NCBI GenBank assembly: GCA_027596035.1
Contig: JADGJA010000796.1
Coordinates: 1-10,590, forward strand
Direction of reading: 5' to 3'
Length of the DNA: 10,590 nucleotides
Origin: Thoreauomyces humboldtii
Lineage: Eukaryota; Chytridiomycota; Chytridiomycetes; Spizellomycetales; Powellomycetaceae
The position numbers were made by a program, and so were the translations under genes. Shown piece after piece: positions 6,569-10,590 of this stretch (position 1 is its first letter; the number at the start of each line of letters is the position of its first letter). The notes beneath the pieces were generated by a model that worked only from the letters and a program-made list of their open reading frames with translations, did no database searches and had not been told where the DNA came from.

Positions 6569-7339
6569 ATGTCCTTGTTCCCACGACAAGCCTCGTTCAG
6601 TCTCACTTTCTCAGTTCAGCTTTCGGCCTCGGTCTCTCAGTCAGACCGGTCACAGCCGCTCGCAAAGTTCCAACTCGATTCTTCGTCAAACCACACCGAC
6701 AAGGCCCGAGCCACTTCAGTCCGCGAACGCCAAAAAGAGAACCCTCCGCGCACGTCGGGTCCTCATTCGTATCCCCTGCACGTCGGTCTAGTCTATAGCG
6801 GCGACATTGTGCGACGGTCACTGCTACGGTTTCCTGCGATTGATCACAGTGGAAGATTGTACAAGTTCAACGACGCGCGCGTTACCCATGCCATGCTGCG
6901 AGAGGGAAGTTTCGCCTCCAGGCTCCTGGTCGCGGACGCCCCGCCGATATATGTGCGATCCTTCCTTGGCCATATCGTCGTGCACCGCAACGAGAACGAA
7001 AACCTTGTACAAGCCGAACGTCTGCTCGCCCCGCCGGTACCGCCAGGGCGGACCTCTCTGCGCCTCACTGATGTGTATCCACCGCACCCCTTGCGGGCCG
7101 CTGATGTGAATGCTTCCTCCTGCAGACTGTACATCATCGACACACCCATCGGACTCTTATCTGATTGTGTTTGTTCCAAGGAGCACGTCTTCGACTTGCC
7201 AGGGTACCGCCGAGGCAGACCTCTTTCAGCTTTCCCAAGTACAAGCGCGCGATGTGCGGACTCGCGGGATGTGCCTGCTCGACGGGTTCCTCCACGGCCA
7301 TCACTTCCAAGCTGCGAATCCGTGTATCCATCAGGCTGA
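6569..7339 (+). CDS. Hypothetical protein carrying the LLxADAPPIYVR motif
   Basis: The function is not recognised. An open frame of 256 codons starts at an ATG with good context (ATCCAAC-ATG-TC). The N-terminal 60 residues are polar and S/T-rich. The middle (about 71-140) is protein-like: HVGLVYSGDIVRR, GRLYKFNDARVTHAML, then LLVADAPPIYVR at 119-130, followed by HIVVHRNENE. The last motif recurs in the coding segment at 9102-9529, where DNA differences are mostly synonymous, which supports real coding here. After about residue 215 the composition becomes R/P/S-rich, and a minus-strand ORF overlaps 7134-7339, so the true 3' end may be earlier or spliced. It could be a complete gene, a 5' exon of a larger gene, or a relic. 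Confidence 0.42.
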   Translation: MSLFPRQASFSLTFSVQLSASVSQSDRSQPLAKFQLDSSSNHTDKARATSVRERQKENPPRTSGPHSYPLHVGLVYSGDIVRRSLLRFPAIDHSGRLYKFNDARVTHAMLREGSFASRLLVADAPPIYVRSFLGHIVVHRNENENLVQAERLLAPPVPPGRTSLRLTDVYPPHPLRAADVNASSCRLYIIDTPIGLLSDCVCSKEHVFDLPGYRRGRPLSAFPSTSARCADSRDVPARRVPPRPSLPSCESVYPSG

Positions 7340-7469
7340 AGTTCGTCAGAGCACAGCGCAGCACTTTGCTTCCGACACTTTGAACTGGCGCCAGAAGCGC
7401 AATTTTTGCCCCAGACAGCAACTCAGACTTGGACGACAAAGACCACCATTCCAGACCACAGTGCTGCAT
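7134..7469 (-). CDS. Possible minus-strand ORF of 111 aa, unrecognised
   Basis: An ATG at 7469-7467 (context ACAAC-ATG-C) opens 111 codons. The first 85 residues have a balanced, protein-like composition (for example SGAKIALLAPVQSVGSK, then MDTRIRSLEVMAVEEPVEQ). The tail is arginine-rich and less convincing. It overlaps the 3' part of the plus-strand 6569-7339 frame, and at most one of the two is likely to be coding in the overlap. I recognise no domain and see no paralogue in the window. Confidence 0.2.
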   Translation of the reverse strand: MQHCGLEWWSLSSKSELLSGAKIALLAPVQSVGSKVLRCALTNFSLMDTRIRSLEVMAVEEPVEQAHPASPHIARLYLGKLKEVCLGGTLASRRRAPWNKHNQIRVRWVCR

Positions 7470-7652
7470 GTTGTGCCAATCCTAACTGAATCCTATCTTA
7501 GCTTTGTCCCGTTCTCTCAAACTCTGCGGAGCGAAGTTCGGCTAGCAGTGATGTACTGACTGAAACTAACGCTTTCTACAGTTTTGTTCCAGTCTGCCGC
7601 CTACCAGGCTGGAGCTGGAAGGAGGTATGGAGGAAGCAGATGTCGTTCGCTA

Positions 7653-8059
7653 GGAGCTCGCCACACGAAAAGGCGGCAAGTCTGAGTGGACTGTTCCTCG
7701 ACATCCTTACATACTCGATCCCGTTCTGCTCTTCTGGACCTGGAAGATGGTAACACGTTCTGTGCCAAGGGTGCTCGTTCACTTTAGCTTGCCAGAGGCC
7801 GCCTACAAGATCTACCTTGCCTTACTTGGACCAGTTCCCAAACCCGGGCCCATCTGATCCGCGGCTCAAAACGAACGTGAACCGCTATCCGATGAAAGCA
7901 GATTGACGTTGCACGACCGAGGACAGATGACATGACATACCGCAAGCTTGCCAACCGATCTGGTCAAGCTTCAGCCGGTCCCAACGATTTTGTGACGAAA
8001 TGATCGTGGATCATGGAGTCCCCGTATACTGATTTCAAGAAAGACACCGATCAAGTTAA
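7653..8059. repeat. Tandem duplication, copy 1 (about 407 bp)
   Basis: The unit begins at GGAGC (7653) and ends just before the next GGAGC (8060). Landmarks shared with copy 2 in the same order include GATGG (7746), GGCCGCCT (7797), GCTTGCC (7946), GTCAAGCTTCAGCC (about 7963), GATCGTGGA and GTTAAGGAGC (8055). Offsets to copy 2 range from 396 to 415 bp, so indels separate them. Substitutions include many transversions and show no codon-position bias. Confidence 0.75.
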
Positions 8060-8455
8060 GGAGCGGTGCCGCGACGCGCAGGTCACACTTGCACGCCACT
8101 GGAGCGGTTCTATGGAATGCAGCCAAATTCGATTCGTTTCCTGCTTTTCCATACCGGGACGATGGAACCACGTTTTATGCCCAGGGTAATCTTTCATTTT
8201 AGCTCGTCAAGGCCGCCTGCAATCTGCTTGGATCTTGCTTGGATCTGCTCAGTTCCGGATTAGTCTCCTTGGTTCTTGGACTTCGACGGCGTGGGTCGGA
8301 ACAAAGAGGATTGATGATTCACGGAGCTAGGACAGACAATTGGCCCGTATGCTTGCCATCGGATCTTGTCAAGCTTCAGCCTGTGTCAACGATGTCTCCG
8401 TGATTTGATCGTGGACCCGCGTGCACTACTTTCAAGAGAACGCCGATCAGGTTAA
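8060..8455. repeat. Tandem duplication, copy 2 (about 396 bp)
   Basis: It is head-to-tail with copy 1. Matching landmarks are GATGG (8161), GGCCGCCT (8211), GCTTGCC (8351), GTCAAGCTTCAGCC (about 8368), GATCGTGGA and GTTAAGGAGC (8451). It contains its own perfect 11-bp tandem doublet (TGCTTGGATCT, 8225-8246), which accounts for part of the length difference. I see no third full copy downstream. Confidence 0.75.
8225..8246. repeat. 11-bp tandem doublet TGCTTGGATCT
   Basis: Two perfect adjacent copies lie within copy 2 of the larger duplication. The doublet is absent from copy 1, so it arose after the duplication. Confidence 0.85.
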
Positions 8456-8862
8456 GGAGCTTCTCATGGTCCCTTGCAGATCGTTCAAGCGCTCGGGTAG
8501 CACTAACTGGTGCATTTACAAGCCGGTTACCAAGAGGAAGACGCTGGACCGGCCTGCCGCAATCTTCGTCAGGCCCTTTGCCTTCTCGCTGGGCTCCGAC
8601 CTCGAACGGGAGAATTCTATGTTATTGCACTGATTAGCACGGTATTGTGTAAGGTGTAAAGAGTCCCGGAGCAAAACCCTGTCATTGCTATGAGTTCGCA
8701 TGACCACGTATTAGACTCCTAATCTATCTCTCAGTCCACGCTCAGCCAGGTGGTATTTCAAGGATAATGAGACTAACACGTGGACCAACATGGGACAACG
8801 GCAGACGATGGCTGTTGTGCCTCTGTCAGTTGGTTTACCAACTCTCTGTTGGGAGGCAGCAA

Positions 8863-8883
8863 CCAATGGCCACAAGCCATTGG
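8863..8883. repeat. Perfect 8-bp inverted repeat with 5-nt loop
   Basis: CCAATGGC, a 5-nt loop CACAA, then GCCATTGG. It could fold as a small hairpin in RNA or be a palindromic protein-binding site. It is not followed by a T-run and is not part of a recognisable tRNA. Confidence 0.6.
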
Positions 8884-9101
8884 CTCTTACATCGTTAAGC
8901 TACAGCCCGGAATCATAGAATAAAGATAGCCTCTATGGCACATTCGTGGGTCTGCCGGTTATCCGTGCGTGGGAGTTCCCATAGAGGAACATAGCGCTGC
9001 ATACGCACGGCGCGGAATCTTAGGACTGCCAGAAGCTTTTGGTCTGAGATGAAGGCACACCACTCAATCCAAACTAGAGACCCAACAATCAATCAGGTTA
9101 G

Positions 9102-9529
9102 ATCGCAGCTCGAAAACAACAACAGAAACAAGCGAACCCACAAGATCCGGAGGACCTCTTGTTCGCCGACGCTCCTCCCATCTACGTGAGGTAAGCCATG
9201 ATCACGAAGCACTTCAGCATAACAAGCCTATTCCTGACGAGATAAGGTATGCCAAGACGTACGACATCATCATGCTGCGAGATCTCTCGAAAAAGGTCGA
9301 GTTGCCGAAAACCATCGAGCTGCTAAACGACGAGAAACAGAGAAAGGCATATGTCGTTCGTCACGAGAAGCGTAACCGGAATCTCACGAACTATTCCGTG
9401 TTCGCCCCTCAGAGCACTTACAAATCAAGTCCTCCTCGCGCTCGCAAACCAGATCAGGCGAAGGGACGGCAAGGACATCGTGACCCCATCGGAGATGCCA
9501 CCTCCGCTAACGTTTGGACACGAATCAAG
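9102..9529 (+). CDS. Exons of an unrecognised gene with the LLxADAPPIYVR motif
   Basis: Two exon segments are supported. The first is open from 9102 (an in-frame TAG lies at 9099-9101, so its true start is an upstream acceptor or a different exon) and ends at 9190 with LLFADAPPIYVR. A 56 nt intron follows (9191-9246, donor GTAAGC, acceptor ATAAG, CTGAC branch-like site). The second exon, 9247-9529, encodes TYDIIMLRDLSKKVELPKTI and then a basic region, ending at a strong donor GTATGT. The motif and the following [HD]I[VI][VM]xR pattern match the 6569-7339 protein. The function is unknown and I see no catalytic motif. No start codon was identified. Downstream exons are uncertain, so the gene may be intact with more introns or may be decaying. 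Confidence 0.42.
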
Positions 9530-9636
9530 GTATGTATGTTCGTTTGCGGCAACGAAGGATGCCCATCATTGCGCGGTTGGATACCCGTTGCGAATGATAC
9601 CCATGATTGCGCGGCGTCGCATCATCGGAGATGCAG
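9530..9636 (+). other. Candidate intron with an internal direct repeat
   Basis: It begins with a consensus donor GTATGT. A possible acceptor is GATGCAG ending at 9636, which would leave the downstream frame beginning KDRPRC; other AG sites lie at 9630 and 9650. It contains two 19-bp direct repeats (9558-9576 and 9596-9614, 17/19 identical) built on CCATNATTGCGCGG. The acceptor choice is not resolved. Confidence 0.35.
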
Positions 9637-9801
9637 AAAGACAGGCCTAGGTGTCCAAACATACTGCTGGCCTTTGATCGCCCGACGCCATCCTTCTCCT
9701 ATCCACGAAAATCACGATCGAGGATTCTCGTGGATGGTACGAAGTACACCCGTGGCGGGATAAGAAGGACATATTAGATTACTGGCACAACGCAAACCTA
9801 A

Positions 9802-10035
9802 GCTCAGATCCACATGCTCAGATCCGGGATCCCGGACGCATCCGCACAGGACTTTCTTTCCAGGGCACTCCGGTATGCGGAATACGCCAACGGACCGCTC
9901 AACCTGGACGAATCTCAGTTCCTTCCGATGCTCGAGGACCTGGATCTGGACGTCAACGCATGGGACCTTCAGCTTCAACGCGACATCAATGAGCGTGCGG
10001 GCGAGATCGCAGACACCATCTCAAAATCCCGATAA
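9802..10035 (+). CDS. Probable exon of the 9.1-10.6 kb gene, acidic and leucine-rich
   Basis: The frame is open from 9802 to a TAA at 10033-10035. From about 9840 it reads strongly protein-like: FLSRALRYAEYANGPLNL, then ESQFLPMLEDLDLDVNAWDL, then DINERAGEIADTI. This suggests an acidic helical segment. The flanking frames do not join cleanly. Upstream, frame 0 (EVHPWRDKKDILDYWHNANL) and frame 1 compete, and a weak donor at 9742 with an acceptor ending at 9821 would connect in phase. Downstream, the next good frame is shifted. A 10-bp direct repeat (GCTCAGATCC at 9802 and 9816) lies at the start. I cannot tell whether this is an exon of an intact gene or a frameshifted relic. Confidence 0.35.
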   Translation, partial: AQIHMLRSGIPDASAQDFLSRALRYAEYANGPLNLDESQFLPMLEDLDLDVNAWDLQLQRDINERAGEIADTISKSR

Positions 10036-10061
10036 CAGCCAGTTCGAGCCGCCGAAATCAG

Positions 10062-10565
10062 GATGAGCTCGCCCGCTTACCCGAGCCCGACGAAGAGACG
10101 GGTCTCGTGTCAGGCTTGTTGGAGGCGGGGGCAGAATGGTGGGAGGACGTGGATGAGGAGGTCATTGGAGAGGTCAAAAACGGTAACTGGACAGATGCTC
10201 TTCTGCCCGAGGGAGGAGATGGGGCAGCCAGCATTATCGAGGTAGGCTTGTCACGTGACACTACCTACGTGAAGGTGCCGCTAACAGCAAACGTTCAGCG
10301 TTCGTCAGGGCCTGCGACGTCGTCCGTCTCGTCATCGTCTGAGACACCCGTTTCCTCTGCATCCAACATCATCAATTCACCAGCAGTGTCGACTCTTTCC
10401 TCCCCTACACCGGCGTACCATCGTCCCACTCACTTTGCGCCAGCACCGTCCTCTTCAGCCCTGAAAACCCCAACAGCGCCTTCGTACCTCAACACCCTTC
10501 CACTGAGACTCGGACAATCAAAGAGGGCGAAACTCAAGCTGCTACTGAAATGCCTGCCACATTGA
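10062..10565 (+). CDS. 3' exons of the same gene: acidic segment and S/T/P-rich tail
   Basis: After the acceptor AAATCAG (ending 10061) the frame encodes an acidic stretch (DELARLPEPDEETG, then EAGAEWWEDVDEEVIGEV and NWTDALLPEG). A probable 57 nt intron (10242-10298, donor GTAGGC, branch CTAAC, acceptor TTCAG) follows. It is a multiple of three without a stop, so retention is also in frame. The next exon encodes a Ser/Thr/Pro-rich, probably disordered tail, then a basic end (SKRAKLKLLLK) and a TGA at 10563-10565. Another frame near 10500-10585 (TRTIKEGETQAATEM) is also plausible and could reflect one more intron near the window edge. The protein is not recognised. The connection with upstream exons is inferred from strand, spacing and composition. 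Confidence 0.35.
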   Translation, partial: DELARLPEPDEETGLVSGLLEAGAEWWEDVDEEVIGEVKNGNWTDALLPEGGDGAASIIEVGLSRDTTYVKVPLTANVQRSSGPATSSVSSSSETPVSSASNIINSPAVSTLSSPTPAYHRPTHFAPAPSSSALKTPTAPSYLNTLPLRLGQSKRAKLKLLLKCLPH

Positions 10566-10590
10566 GTTGCAGGGGCAGATGATTTTGGGG

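Larger units (their letters stand above)
7470..9101. other. Gene-poor stretch containing a tandem duplication
   Basis: No frame longer than about 70 codons in this 1.6 kb looks coding. The dominant structure is the head-to-tail duplication at 7653-8455, annotated separately. A branch/acceptor-like sequence (CTAAC, then TTTCTACAG) ends at 7581 without a convincing partner donor. A small perfect hairpin lies at 8863-8883. I found no terminal inverted repeats, transposase or LTR pair. Confidence 0.5.

Noticed and set aside
7735..8165. Minus-strand similarity between tandem copies (KxxxxPxHxTxxHxPGxExQ and matching ends before a shared stop), suggesting paired small genes
   Set aside because: Differences between the copies are spread evenly over codon positions and the frames break within each unit, so the resemblance is explained by shared DNA rather than selection on protein.
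7653..8455. Repeat-induced point mutation as the source of divergence between tandem copies
   Set aside because: The differences include many transversions and indels and are not mainly C-to-T or G-to-A changes.
8705..8730. tRNA-like anticodon arm with loop CTCCTAA (would read as Arg-CCT)
   Set aside because: Four of five stem pairs form, but no T-arm GTTCRA sequence, D-arm or acceptor stem is found at the right distance on either strand.
7470..9101. Transposable element between the two motif-sharing genes
   Set aside because: I found no transposase, reverse transcriptase, terminal inverted repeats, LTR pair or target-site duplication. Only the tandem duplication is supported.
9150..9300. 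Crinkler/RHS-like P-loop NTPase entry suggested by the IYVR...YDIIM pattern
   Set aside because: No Walker A motif (GxxGxGK[ST]) follows in either motif-bearing gene, so the resemblance is too short to support the family.
10251..10258. TCACGTGA palindrome as a bHLH-type regulatory site
   Set aside because: It lies within the probable 57-nt intron near the 3' end of a gene, and one 8-mer is not enough evidence for a regulatory call.

Overview
The window looks like fungal nuclear DNA. It has short GT...AG introns (about 55-120 nt) with CTNAY-like branch sites, compact gene spacing, trinucleotide and dinucleotide microsatellites, and no operon-like packing. I cannot separate Ascomycota from Basidiomycota from the sequence alone.

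Left half (775-5440). This part is well resolved and is the notable part. Four genes form a mirror-image block. UBL-A1 (minus, five exons, 394 aa) lies divergent to Myb-B1 (plus, two exons, 168 aa). Myb-B2 (minus, one exon, 186 aa) lies divergent to UBL-A2 (plus, three exons, 366 aa). A1 and A2 are paralogues, and so are B1 and B2, so the block reads A(-) B(+) | B'(-) A'(+): an inverted duplication of one divergent gene pair, with its centre near 3270. The A proteins join a ubiquitin-like domain to a C-terminal domain that carries a YHGT motif and resembles a PARP-like ADP-ribosyltransferase fold. Both HGT motifs are completed across an intron at the same position and phase. A1 alone adds an N-terminal membrane anchor. 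The B proteins are small nuclear-looking proteins with two Myb/SANT-like repeats. Sharing a 378 bp and a 274 bp intergenic region suggests coordinated expression within each pair.

Far left (1-774). There is a probable start of a minus-strand gene that runs off the window, then an intergenic stretch.

Right half (5441-10590). This part is less certain. It holds a small minus-strand ORF (5984-6217) divergent to a plus-strand ORF (6569-7339), with a (CT)17 microsatellite between them. A gene-poor stretch follows, containing a diverged head-to-tail duplication of about 400 bp (7653-8455). A plus-strand multi-exon gene or gene relic then runs from about 9100 to 10565. The 6569 and 9102 coding segments share the motif LLxADAPPIYVR with mainly synonymous DNA differences, so they are probably diverged relatives. 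The right half therefore also shows duplication, and the whole window reads as an accessory, duplication-prone region.
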